DNA from: Stenotrophomonas maltophilia
Lineage (GTDB): Bacteria > Pseudomonadota > Gammaproteobacteria > Xanthomonadales > Xanthomonadaceae
DNA length: 54,570 nucleotides
Assembly (NCBI RefSeq): GCF_004684085.1
Contig: NZ_SRHZ01000003.1
Span: forward strand, 1-54,570
Direction of reading: 5' to 3'
Shown: positions 40,579 to 48,834 of the stretch, one piece after another
Layout: every line of letters starts with the position of its first letter
Numbering within the stretch: position 1 is the first letter of the stretch
The notes under the pieces: generated by a model
Told to the model about the DNA's origin: nothing
Seen by the model: the letters and a program-made list of their open reading frames with translations, nothing else
Database searches by the model: none
Program-made: the position numbers and the translations under genes

Positions 40579-42255
40579 TCACATGCCCGAGTAGTTCGGG
40601 CCGCCGCCGCCCTGCGGGGTCACCCAGACGATGTTCTGGGTGGGGTCCTTGATGTCGCAGGTCTTGCAGTGCACGCAGTTCTGCGCGTTGATCTGCAGGC
40701 GCGCGCTGTCGGCTTCACCGACGAACTCGTACACGCCGGCCGGGCAGTAGCGCGCTTCGGGCCCGGCGTACTCGGCCAGGTTCACCTTCACCGGGATGCT
40801 GGCATCCTTCAGCGTCAGATGGCTGGGCTGGTTCTCGTCGTGGTTGGTGCTGCTCAGGAACACCGAGCTGAGGCGATCGAAGGTCAGCACACCATCCGGC
40901 TTCGGGTAGGCAATGCGCGTGTGCTTCGATGCCGGCTCCAGGCAGGCATGGTCCGGAATGCTGTGGCGCAGGGTCCACGGCGGGTTGCGCACGCCCAGTT
41001 TCGGCAGCAGCCACTGTTCGATGCCGGTCATCAGCGTGGCCACGGTCTGGCCCTTCTTGAACCACTGTTTGAAGTTCTTGGACAGCTTCAGTTCGTCGTG
41101 CAGCCAGCTGGTTTCAAAGGCGGCCGGGTAGGCGCTGAGCTCATCGTGCTGGCGGTCGGCCACCAGCGCGTCGAAAGCGGCATCGGCGCACAACATGCCG
41201 GTCTTGATCGCGGCATGGCTGCCCTTGATGCGGCTGACGTTGAGGTAGCCGGCCTCGCAGCCGACCAGCGCGCCACCGGGGAACACGGTCTTCGGCAACG
41301 ACATCAGGCCACCGGCGGTGATTGCGCGCGCGCCGTAGCCGATGCGGGTGCCGCCTTCAAGATGCTTGCGGATGGACGGATGGGTCTTGAAGCGCTGGAA
41401 CTCTTCAAACGGGCTCAGCCACGGGTTCTTGTAGTCCAGGCCGACCACGTAGCCGATGGCGACCTTGCCGCCGTCGGCGTGGTAGAGGAACGCGCCACCG
41501 TAGGTGTCGCTGTCCAGCGGCCAGCCAGCGGCGTGCACCACCAGGCCCGGCTCGTGCTTGGCCGGGTCGATCTGCCACAGTTCCTTGATGCCGATGCCAT
41601 AGGCCTGCGGGTCCTTGCCTTCATCCAGCTTGAAACGGCTGATCAGCTGGCGACCGAGATGCCCGCGCGCGCCTTCGGCGAAGATCGTGTACTTGGCCTG
41701 CAGCGCCATGCCGCGTTCGAAGGCCGGGCCAATGCTGCCGTCCTTTTCGATGCCCATGTCGCCGGTGGCCACGCCGATGACCGCGCCATCGTCGCCGTAC
41801 AGCACTTCGGCGGCGGCAAAACCGGGGAAGATCGCCACTTCCAGCGCCTCGGCCTGCTGCGCAAGCCAGCGGGTGACCTCGCCCAGGCTGATGATGTAGT
41901 TGCCTTCGTTGTGGAAGCACTCCGGCAACAGGGCGTTGGGCGTGCTGCGTGCGCCGGTTTCACTGAGGAACAGGAATTCGTCGCGGGTGACCTTCTGCTT
42001 CAGCGGTGCGCCGCGCTCGGCCCAGTCCGGGAACAGTTCGGTCAGTGCGCGCGGGTCCATCACCGCACCGGACAGTACGTGCGCGCCCGGCTCGGAGCCC
42101 TTCTCCAGCACGCACACCGACAGCTCGCGGCCGGCGTCGATCGCGCGCTGGCGCAGGCGGATCGCGGTGGCCAGGCCGGCGGGACCGGCGCCGACGATCA
42201 CCACGTCGAATTCCATTACTTCACGCGGGGGCAGGGCGTTGGCTTCAGCGCTCAT
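40579..42255 (-). CDS. electron-transfer flavoprotein-ubiquinone oxidoreductase
   Basis: The 558-aa enzyme (ETF-QO) takes electrons from ETF and reduces ubiquinone in the inner membrane, linking acyl-CoA dehydrogenases to respiration. It has an N-terminal FAD motif VVIVGAGPAGLATAIRLR (residues 18-35) and a C-terminal 4Fe-4S domain with CVHCKTCDIKDP, plus another Cys at CPAG upstream. GGGGPNYSGM ends the protein, as in family members. A glutaryl-CoA dehydrogenase gene is divergently transcribed next door, a natural electron donor through ETF. ATG 42255; an in-frame ATG at 42264 is less likely. Confidence 0.96.
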   Translation of the reverse strand: MSAEANALPPREVMEFDVVIVGAGPAGLATAIRLRQRAIDAGRELSVCVLEKGSEPGAHVLSGAVMDPRALTELFPDWAERGAPLKQKVTRDEFLFLSETGARSTPNALLPECFHNEGNYIISLGEVTRWLAQQAEALEVAIFPGFAAAEVLYGDDGAVIGVATGDMGIEKDGSIGPAFERGMALQAKYTIFAEGARGHLGRQLISRFKLDEGKDPQAYGIGIKELWQIDPAKHEPGLVVHAAGWPLDSDTYGGAFLYHADGGKVAIGYVVGLDYKNPWLSPFEEFQRFKTHPSIRKHLEGGTRIGYGARAITAGGLMSLPKTVFPGGALVGCEAGYLNVSRIKGSHAAIKTGMLCADAAFDALVADRQHDELSAYPAAFETSWLHDELKLSKNFKQWFKKGQTVATLMTGIEQWLLPKLGVRNPPWTLRHSIPDHACLEPASKHTRIAYPKPDGVLTFDRLSSVFLSSTNHDENQPSHLTLKDASIPVKVNLAEYAGPEARYCPAGVYEFVGEADSARLQINAQNCVHCKTCDIKDPTQNIVWVTPQGGGGPNYSGM

Positions 42256-42439
42256 CGATTGCATGACTCGTGGGTAGTGCCGGCATCGGGGCCACCGGCG
42301 GTTGCCTGGGAATCGCGCGTGCGGCCACGAGCGAAACGGTTGTTTGAATGTTGTCAGGGTACCGGGCTGCGCGTGATCGAGCTAGATCGCCGATGTTCAC
42401 GGCGGAATTGCTGCAATGCAGCGTAGCGCTGCAGCTTTG

Positions 42440-42463
42440 GTGGGTGCCGACCTTGGTCGGCAC
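42440..42463. repeat. REP-like palindrome, GTGGGTGCCGACC type
   Basis: GTGGGTGCCGACCTTGGTCG plus GCAC in the divergent promoter region between the ETF-QO and glutaryl-CoA dehydrogenase genes. Confidence 0.85.
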
Positions 42464-42514
42464 GCTCTGCCCGGATGACCGACAATGGCCGGGTCCCGAC
42501 TGCGTGTGAGTGCC

Positions 42515-43678
42515 ATGGCTTTGGATCCGTATGACCTGTTCGATGTCCGTTCCCTGCTCAGCGAGGAAGAGCGTGCGATCCAGGAGAGCGTGGCCCGCTT
42601 CACCGACGAGCGTGTGCTGCCGATCATCGGCGATGCCTTCGACCAGGCGCGCTTCCCTTCGGAACTGGTGCCGGAGATCGCCTCGCTGGGCCTGCTCGGT
42701 GCAACGCTGCCGAGCGAGTACGGCGGTGGTGATCTTGGTGCGGTCAGCTACGGCCTGATCTGCCAGGAACTGGAGCGTGGCGATTCGGGCCTGCGCAGCT
42801 TCGTGTCGGTGCAGAGCTCGCTGTGCATGTACCCGATCTACGCCTACGGCAGCGAAGAACAGCGTCGGCAATGGCTGCCGGCGATGGCGCGTGGCGAGCT
42901 GATCGGCTGCTTCGGCCTGACCGAAGCGCACGGCGGCTCCGATCCGGCCAGCATGAAGACCCGCGCGGTGCGCGATGGCGACGACTGGCGCATCAACGGC
43001 AGCAAGATGTGGATCACCAGCGGCCCGGTGGCCGATCTGGCCATCGTCTGGGCGCAGACCGAAGACGGCATCCAGGGCTTCGTGCTGGAAAAGGGCATGG
43101 GCGGCTTCACCACCCAGGAGATCAAGCACAAGATGAGCCTGCGCGCCTCGCTGACCGGTGCGCTGTTCTTCGATGACGTGCGTGTGCCCGACAGCCACCG
43201 CCTGCCCAACGTGAAGGGTCTTAAGGGGCCGCTGGGTTGCCTGACCCAGGCCCGCTTCGGCATCAGTTGGGGCCCGATCGGTTCGGCCATTGCCTGCCTG
43301 GACGAAGCGCTGGGCTACGCCAAGGAGCGCGTGCTGTTCGGCCGCCCGCTGGCCGCCACCCAGAGCGCGCAGATCAAGCTGGCCGAAATGGCCCGCCGCA
43401 TCACCATGGCGCAGTTGCTGGCGTTGCAGCTGGGGCGTCTGAAGGAGGCCGGGCAGGTGCAGCCGCAGCAGGTCAGCCTGGCCAAGTGGAACAACTGCCG
43501 CATGGCCATCGACATCGCCCGCGAGTGTCGCGATCTGCTGGGTGGGGCCGGTATCACCACCGAGCACGTGGCGATCCGCCATGCGCTGAACCTGGAATCG
43601 GTGATCACCTATGAAGGTACCGAGACCGTGCACCAGCTGGTGATCGGCCGCGAACTGACCGGTATCAACGCGTTCTGA
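42515..43678 (+). CDS. gcdH: glutaryl-CoA dehydrogenase
   Basis: The 387-aa flavoenzyme oxidises and decarboxylates glutaryl-CoA to crotonyl-CoA in lysine/tryptophan breakdown. Acyl-CoA dehydrogenase signatures are seen: FGLTEAHGGSDPASM, WRINGSKMWITSGPVADLAIVW, QLLALQLGRLKEAG and the catalytic Glu367 in ITYEGTETVHQLVIGRELTG. The ESVITYEGT/GINAF ending is the GcdH subtype. ATG 42515 (MALDPY) is chosen by homology; an upstream in-frame start at 42485 adds 10 residues. Electrons pass to ETF and then to the divergent ETF-QO. Confidence 0.95.
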   Translation: MALDPYDLFDVRSLLSEEERAIQESVARFTDERVLPIIGDAFDQARFPSELVPEIASLGLLGATLPSEYGGGDLGAVSYGLICQELERGDSGLRSFVSVQSSLCMYPIYAYGSEEQRRQWLPAMARGELIGCFGLTEAHGGSDPASMKTRAVRDGDDWRINGSKMWITSGPVADLAIVWAQTEDGIQGFVLEKGMGGFTTQEIKHKMSLRASLTGALFFDDVRVPDSHRLPNVKGLKGPLGCLTQARFGISWGPIGSAIACLDEALGYAKERVLFGRPLAATQSAQIKLAEMARRITMAQLLALQLGRLKEAGQVQPQQVSLAKWNNCRMAIDIARECRDLLGGAGITTEHVAIRHALNLESVITYEGTETVHQLVIGRELTGINAF

Positions 43679-43690
43679 AACCTGGTTCCG

Positions 43691-43922
43691 GTGGGTGCCA
43701 ACCTTGGTTGGCACCGCGGGCGCGCGAAAAGCATCCACGCATGGCGTGGATCTACCGGGTGGGTGCCACCCTTGGTTGGCACATTCCTTCGGTGCGCAAT
43801 CGGGCATCAGTGCGGACCAAGGTCCGCACCCACCAGAAGCAGGTCACACCCACCAGCAGCGGTTCATCCCCACCAGCAGCGATCCACAACCACCGGATGT
43901 GGTTCGCACCCATCACGAGGCG
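43691..43922. repeat. cluster of REP-like units, intact and decayed
   Basis: GTGGGTGCCAACCTTGGTTG (43691-43715), the ATCCACGC unit (43732-43755), GTGGGTGCCACCCTTGGTTG (43759-43782) and GTGCGGACCAAGGTCCGCAC (43810-43829) are followed by three decayed units sharing CCACCAG or CACCCA steps up to the stop of trmL. The gap holds no gene. Confidence 0.85.
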
Positions 43923-43924
43923 GT

Positions 43925-44404
43925 TTACGCGCCGCCGGCAAACCCATGCTGCCGCCACGCTTCGTACATCACCACCGCAACGGTGTTGGAAAGATTGAGG
44001 CTGCGGTTGTCCGGCCGCATCGGCAGGCGCAGGCGGCGGCCATCGGGCAGGGCATCGAGCACGTCCTGCGGCAGGCCGCGGCTTTCGGGGCCGAACAGGA
44101 AGGCATCACCGTCTTCGAACGCCACGCTGTCATAGCGGACGCTGGCACGCGTACTCAGGGCGAACAACCGCTTCGGTGCGATCCGCGCCAGCGCGGTGTC
44201 CAGGTCGGGGTGCACCTGCAGGCGCGAGTACTCGTGGTAGTCCAGGCCGGCGCGCTTGAGCTGCTTGTCTTCCAGTGCGAAGCCAAGCGGCTCGACCAGG
44301 TGCAGCTGCGCGCCGGTGTTGGCGCAGAGCCGGATCACATTGCCGGTGTTGGGCGGGATTTCCGGTTGGAACAGGATCACGTGGAACTGGGGCGCGGCAT
44401 TCAT
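43925..44404 (-). CDS. trmL: tRNA (cytidine(34)-2'-O)-methyltransferase TrmL
   Basis: The 159-aa SPOUT methyltransferase modifies the wobble nucleotide of the two tRNA-Leu species using S-adenosylmethionine. The knot motifs are ILFQPEIPPNTGNVIRLCANTG (residues 10-31), FLFGPESRGLP (about 102-112) and RSLNLSNTVAVVMYEAWRQ (about 133-151). It begins at ATG 44404 and lies alone between repeats and a secreted-protein gene, on the same strand as the latter, 70 bp apart. Confidence 0.95.
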   Translation of the reverse strand: MNAAPQFHVILFQPEIPPNTGNVIRLCANTGAQLHLVEPLGFALEDKQLKRAGLDYHEYSRLQVHPDLDTALARIAPKRLFALSTRASVRYDSVAFEDGDAFLFGPESRGLPQDVLDALPDGRRLRLPMRPDNRSLNLSNTVAVVMYEAWRQHGFAGGA

Positions 44405-44474
44405 CGGCGCAGTGTACCTGCGACGACCGCCGCCTTTACGGCGCACGCCCTGCACGCGGGCAGGGCGGCACCGG

Positions 44475-44951
44475 TTACGGGCGCAGCAGGACCTGGGCGG
44501 TTTCGGTGGCCAGAGCCTGCAGGTCGGCGGCGCTCGGGCGGACCTGCAGGGTCGGCAGGTTGACGATGACCGAGTTGGCAACGCTGGTGGCGGCGGCAGC
44601 CAGGGTGGCGGCGTAGCGCTGTGCTTCCTGCTCGGCGACCAGGGCGACACGCTGTTCCAGGCTCGGACGCACTTCCACCGCGGCCAGCGTGGTGATCGGC
44701 ATCGCGGCGGCGACCGTGGCAGTGGCGAAGCCGTTGTGCTCGGCCAGCTGGTCGGCGCTCGGGCGCACTTCCACCGTGGCCAGGGTCGGGATGCCGCTGG
44801 CCTGTTCCCAGGCCTGCTGGACCAGCTGGTCGGCGGCCGGACGAACCTGCACGGTGGACAGGGTCTTGATGGATTCGGAGGCCTGCACCGACGAAACAAC
44901 CGCGGTGCCGGCAATCAGGGCGATGGCGATGGCAATGGTCTTGGCGTTCAT
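44475..44951 (-). CDS. secreted protein with four VRPSADQL-type repeats
   Basis: The 158-aa protein has a signal peptide (residues 1-24, ending VQASES) and a mature chain with four copies of a short motif: STVQVRPAADQL (32-43), ATVEVRPSADQL (58-69), AAVEVRPSLEQR (90-101) and PTLQVRPSAADL (133-144). The units are separated by Ala-rich spacers of 14-31 residues, giving about 30-residue periodicity. I recognise no family. Regular x-V-x-V-R-P-S motifs could form beta-strand turns or binding loops. The gene has an AT-rich upstream region with probable promoter. It is best called a Stenotrophomonas-type repeat protein of unknown function. Confidence 0.8.
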   Translation of the reverse strand: MNAKTIAIAIALIAGTAVVSSVQASESIKTLSTVQVRPAADQLVQQAWEQASGIPTLATVEVRPSADQLAEHNGFATATVAAAMPITTLAAVEVRPSLEQRVALVAEQEAQRYAATLAAAATSVANSVIVNLPTLQVRPSAADLQALATETAQVLLRP

Positions 44952-45367
44952 GACGGGGCCTGTTTAGTGTTGGTGGGCAGTGGTGTGGTAGTAAGGTAGT
45001 ACACCGATTCGGGGCATGCAAGGAAAATTTTTGATTTCCTGCATTTGTTCAGTCTTCAGTCAGTTTTCATCTGAAGCCCTTCTTGGCGCAGGAAGTACCA
45101 AGCAATCCCCGTGCCAACTTTTAGTTGTTGATTTAAAAGGATTTTGTTTCGTATCGAATGTGTCCGGTGGGCGGACACCTGTCCATTCGATGCGCTGCGG
45201 ACACTGTCCGGACGCCTTCAGCCAACACATGTGACCGATCAGGGCCGGGCCATGGGCCGCTGCGGATGGGGCACAGGAGCAAACACCCCCAGTGACTGCT
45301 GGCCGATTCCTGCCGTTGCGTGCGCAGGCTAGGATCGGGGTTCACCTATGTGACCAAGGACCCGGAT
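44952..45367. other. 416-base intergenic region, AT-rich with dyad sequences
   Basis: It contains no gene. The left half is AT-rich (AAAATTTTTGATTT near 45023) and is likely to hold promoters for the flanking divergent genes; the right half has the inverted repeats described separately. Confidence 0.6.
45160..45210. promoter_or_regulatory. paired TGTCCG/CGGACA inverted repeats
   Basis: GTGTCCG-GTGGG-CGGACAC (45160-45178) and CGGACA-C-TGTCCG (45198-45210) are two inverted repeats built from one half-site, in opposite orientation, about 150-200 bp upstream of the M16 peptidase start. A regulator-binding region is likely. The same half-sites occur at 16385. Confidence 0.45.
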
Positions 45368-48217
45368 ATGTCTCTCGCCCTTCGCCCGCGCGCTGCACTG
45401 CTGGCTGTCGCCCTCAGCACCGCACTGGGCACGCTCGCGCCCACCTCTGCACTGGCCGCCAAGCAGGCGGCACCGGCCAAGGTCGATATCCCGTTCGAGC
45501 AGTTCACCCTGCCCAACGGCCTGCGCGTGATCGTGCACACCGATCGCAAGGCGCCGATCGTCGCGGTCAATGTCTGGTACCACGTGGGCAGCAAGGACGA
45601 ACCGGCCGGCCGTACCGGCTTCGCGCACCTGTTTGAACACCTGATGTTCCAGAGCAGCGAAAACCACGACGGCGAGTACTTCGAGCCCTTCAAGCAGGTC
45701 GGTGCCACCGGCCAGAACGGCACCACCAACACCGACCGCACCAATTACTTCGAGAACGTGCCGACCACCGCGCTGGACATGGCGCTGTGGATGGAGTCCG
45801 ACCGCATGGGCCACCTGGTGGGTGCGATCGACCAGGCCGCGCTGGACGAGCAGCGTGGCGTGGTGCAGAACGAGAAGCGGCAGGGCGAGAACCAGCCCTA
45901 TGGCCAGGCCTGGGACCAGCTCAACAAGGCGCTGTACCCGGTCGGCCACCCGTATCACCACGGTGTGATCGGATCGATGAACGATCTCAACGCCGCATCG
46001 CTGGACGACGTGAAGACCTGGTTCCGCACCTGGTACGGCCCGAACAACGCGGTGCTGGTGCTGGCCGGCGACATCGACCTGGCCACCGCCAAGGAAAAGG
46101 CCGCCAGGTACTTCGGCAGCATCCCGGCCGGCCCGAGCATGGCGCAGCCGGCGGTGAACGTGGCCAAGCGCAGCGCCGATACCCGCGAGACGATGACCGA
46201 CAAGGTGCCGCAGGCACGCATCTACCGCGCCTGGAACGTGCCGCAGGTCGGCACCGCCGACATCGACCAGCTGCAGCTGTTTGCCGAAGTGCTGGGCGGT
46301 GCCAAGTCCTCGCGCCTGAGCCAGCGCCTGCAGCACCAGGACAAGCTGGTGGACAGCATCGGCTCGGGCCTGTCGGCGTCGCAGCTGGGCTCCAATTTCG
46401 TGGTCGTGGCGACCGTGAAGCAGGGCCAGGACCCGGCGAAGGTCGAGAAGATCATCGACGAGGAACTGGATCGCCTGATCAAGCAGGGCCCGACGGCTGC
46501 CGAACTGGAGCGCGCCAAGACCGGCGCGCGCGCTGGCTTCATCCGCGGCATCGAGCGCATCGGTGGCTTCGGCGGCAAGGCCGACGCGTTGGCCGAGTGT
46601 GCGGTGTTCACCGGCGACCCGGGCTGCTTCCGCACCTCGCTGGCCAACATCGACAAGGCCAGTGCCGCCGACCTCAAGCGGCTGGGCGCGCAGTGGCTGG
46701 ACAAGGGCAGCCATACCCTGGTGATCGCACCGGGTGAGCGCGTGGCACTGAAGGAAGATCCCAGCCAGGCACCGAAGCCGTTCAACGTGCCGGCGGTGGA
46801 CCCGAAGTACAGCACCCTGCCCGAACAGGTCGACCGCAAGGCCGGCGTGCCGCAGACCCGCGAGTTCCCGCAGCTGAAGTTCCCGGCGCTGCAGCGCGCC
46901 ACGCTGAAGAACGGTACCCAGGTGATCCTGGCCGAACGCCATGAGATTCCGGTGGTGCAGTTCAGCTATCAGTTCCCGGGCGGCTTCAGCGCCGACCAGG
47001 GCCGCAAGCAGGGTACCGCCAACTTCACCATGAGCCTGATGACCGAAGGCGCCGGCAAGCTCGGCTCGCTGGCCTTCGCCGATGCTGCCGACGCGCTGGG
47101 CGCCAGCCTGGATGCCTCGGCCGGCCTGGATTCGATGAGCGTGGACCTGTCGGCGCTGAAGGAAAACCTGGCGCCGTCGCTGGCGCTGTACCGCGATCTG
47201 CTGCGCGAACCGCGCTTCGAGCAGGGCGAGATCGACCGGGTCAAGGCGACCTGGATCGCTGGCATCCAGCAGGAGAAGGTCAACCCGGGTGCGGTGGCGA
47301 TGCGCGTGCTGCCGCCGTTGCTGTACGGCAAGGGCCACCCGTACGCCATTCCGTTCACCGGCAGCGGTGACGAGGCGGCCATCAATGGCCTGACCCGCGA
47401 GGATCTGGTCGACTTCCACCAGGATTGGCTGCGCCCGCAGAACGGCACCCTGATCGTGGTCGGTGACACCACGCTGGCCGAGATCGTGCCGCTGCTGGAC
47501 AAGCAGCTGGCCGACTGGAAGCCCAGTGGCGAGGCCCCGCAGGTGAAGGCGGCCACCGATGTTGCGTTGCCGAAGGGCCCGCGCGTGTTCCTGATCGACC
47601 AGCCGGGTGCGGTGCAGGCCAACCTGTTCGCCGGCCAGGTGGTGGCGCCGTCCAGCGCCGCCAGCTCGACCCGCTTCGATATTGCCAACGGCGTGATCGG
47701 TGGCGACTTCACCTCGCGCCTGAACATGAACCTGCGCGAGGACAAGCACTGGTCGTACGGTGCGCGCAGCAGTGCGAGCAACGCAGTGGGCCAGCGGCCG
47801 TGGATGGCCAGTGCGCCGGTGCAGATCGACAAGACCGGCCCGGCGCTGGCGGAAATGCGCAAGGAGATCGCTGCGTTTGCCGACGGCAGCAAGCCGGCCA
47901 CCGCAGGCGAGGTCAACCGCATCCGCAACATCCAGACCCTGAGCCTGCCCGGTGCCTACGAGACCGCCAGCGCGGTGGCCGCAAGCATCGGCTCCATCGT
48001 GCAGTTCAAGCGCCCGGACGACTACGTGCTGCGTCGCAAGGCCGAGATCGAGGCAATGACCCCGGCGCAGGTGCAGCAGGCTGCCGCCGAGATCAAGCCG
48101 CAGGCCCTGACCTGGGTGGTGGTGGGTGACCTCAAGCAGACCGAAGCGGCAGTGCGCGCGTTGAACCTGGGCGAAGTGACGGTGATCGACGCCGAAGGCA
48201 ACCCGGTCAAGAAGTAA
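45368..48217 (+). CDS. M16-family zinc metallopeptidase, secreted
   Basis: The 949-aa protein contains tandem M16 halves. The N-terminal active half carries the inverted zinc motif HxxEH as HLFEH (residues 87-91) with downstream Glu in the segment GVVQNEKRQG (about 165-172). A signal peptide (residues 1-30, ending SALA) directs it to the periplasm. The C-terminal half lacks the motif and builds the clamshell. Such enzymes degrade short peptides such as signal peptides or proline-rich antimicrobial peptides. ATG 45368 is chosen by the signal peptide; an upstream start at 45320 adds 16 residues. It ends with a GC-rich hairpin. Confidence 0.95.
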   Translation: MSLALRPRAALLAVALSTALGTLAPTSALAAKQAAPAKVDIPFEQFTLPNGLRVIVHTDRKAPIVAVNVWYHVGSKDEPAGRTGFAHLFEHLMFQSSENHDGEYFEPFKQVGATGQNGTTNTDRTNYFENVPTTALDMALWMESDRMGHLVGAIDQAALDEQRGVVQNEKRQGENQPYGQAWDQLNKALYPVGHPYHHGVIGSMNDLNAASLDDVKTWFRTWYGPNNAVLVLAGDIDLATAKEKAARYFGSIPAGPSMAQPAVNVAKRSADTRETMTDKVPQARIYRAWNVPQVGTADIDQLQLFAEVLGGAKSSRLSQRLQHQDKLVDSIGSGLSASQLGSNFVVVATVKQGQDPAKVEKIIDEELDRLIKQGPTAAELERAKTGARAGFIRGIERIGGFGGKADALAECAVFTGDPGCFRTSLANIDKASAADLKRLGAQWLDKGSHTLVIAPGERVALKEDPSQAPKPFNVPAVDPKYSTLPEQVDRKAGVPQTREFPQLKFPALQRATLKNGTQVILAERHEIPVVQFSYQFPGGFSADQGRKQGTANFTMSLMTEGAGKLGSLAFADAADALGASLDASAGLDSMSVDLSALKENLAPSLALYRDLLREPRFEQGEIDRVKATWIAGIQQEKVNPGAVAMRVLPPLLYGKGHPYAIPFTGSGDEAAINGLTREDLVDFHQDWLRPQNGTLIVVGDTTLAEIVPLLDKQLADWKPSGEAPQVKAATDVALPKGPRVFLIDQPGAVQANLFAGQVVAPSSAASSTRFDIANGVIGGDFTSRLNMNLREDKHWSYGARSSASNAVGQRPWMASAPVQIDKTGPALAEMRKEIAAFADGSKPATAGEVNRIRNIQTLSLPGAYETASAVAASIGSIVQFKRPDDYVLRRKAEIEAMTPAQVQQAAAEIKPQALTWVVVGDLKQTEAAVRALNLGEVTVIDAEGNPVKK

Positions 48218-48224
48218 GGGATGT

Positions 48225-48248
48225 GCCTGCCCGCCCCGGCGGGCAGGC
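48225..48248 (+). terminator. hairpin after the M16 peptidase gene
   Basis: GCCTGCCCGCC/GGCGGGCAGGC with a 2-nt loop, 8 bp after the stop codon, without T tract. Confidence 0.6.
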
Positions 48249-48257
48249 TACCTGCGG

Positions 48258-48339
48258 GTAGCGCCGGGCCGTGCCCGGCGAGCGCGTAGCGCGGCATCTG
48301 GACGTCTTCGAAGAACCGCCGGGCATGGCCCGGCGCTAC
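48258..48339. repeat. SMAG/REP-like palindrome pair, GTAGCGCCGGGCC type
   Basis: Two units in opposite orientation (48258-48280 and 48317-48339), a dimer like those found at REP-rich intergenic sites. They lie between the M16 gene and the DUF4156 lipoprotein. Confidence 0.85.
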
Positions 48340-48413
48340 CGCAGCCGCGCCCCGGCTACCCCCGATTCAGACTGTTCAGGCAGAATCCCCCCATACCCTT
48401 CCAGGATCTGCCC

Positions 48414-48731
48414 ATGCGCGTTCTGCTGCTTTCCTCCCTGCTGCTCACCGTCACCGCCTGTACCTGGGTGCCGATCGAACCGGCGGGCAAGGCGACCCGC
48501 GTGCTGCCGGCAGGTCCGGTTCCGGCCGGCTGCATCGCCAAGGGCGAGGTGGTGGTCACCGTGAAGAGCAAGGTCGGCTTCTACAACCGCAACCCGCTGC
48601 GCGTGCAGGAAGAGCTTGAAACCCTGGCCCGCAACGAGGCCCCGAGCGCCGGTGCCAATGCCGTGCAGGCCGCTGCCGCGCCTGCCGATGGCAGCCAGCG
48701 CTTCGCCGCATTCCAGTGCCCGCCGCGCTGA
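48414..48731 (+). CDS. DUF4156 lipoprotein
   Basis: The 105-aa lipoprotein has a lipobox TVTAC (Cys16) and the DUF4156 domain: GCIAKGEVVVTVKSKVGFYNRN (residues 39-60), EELETLARNEAPSAGANAV and FAAFQCPPR with a terminal Cys. DUF4156 is related to RcsF-like periplasmic lipoproteins with two conserved cysteines (39 and 102 here, a likely disulfide). It is an outer-membrane or periplasmic envelope protein of unknown role; its 5' region is next to a REP pair. Confidence 0.9.
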   Translation: MRVLLLSSLLLTVTACTWVPIEPAGKATRVLPAGPVPAGCIAKGEVVVTVKSKVGFYNRNPLRVQEELETLARNEAPSAGANAVQAAAAPADGSQRFAAFQCPPR

Positions 48732-48834
48732 ATGCTTCACCATACGGCCAAGCCTGAATTCGTAAAGATGCGGTGAAGGCCCCGGGAGTTATAGAATAGC
48801 GCCCCCTTTTGCCTGAGCCTTGGCGCTAACCTCG

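Noticed and set aside
43810..43922. Possible CRISPR-like array
   Set aside because: The repeat units differ in sequence and spacing and belong to the REP-like GTGGGTGC family; no cas genes are present.
45329..47749. An 806-codon frame on the minus strand
   Set aside because: It is antisense to the M16 peptidase, with His/Gln/Arg-rich shadow composition.
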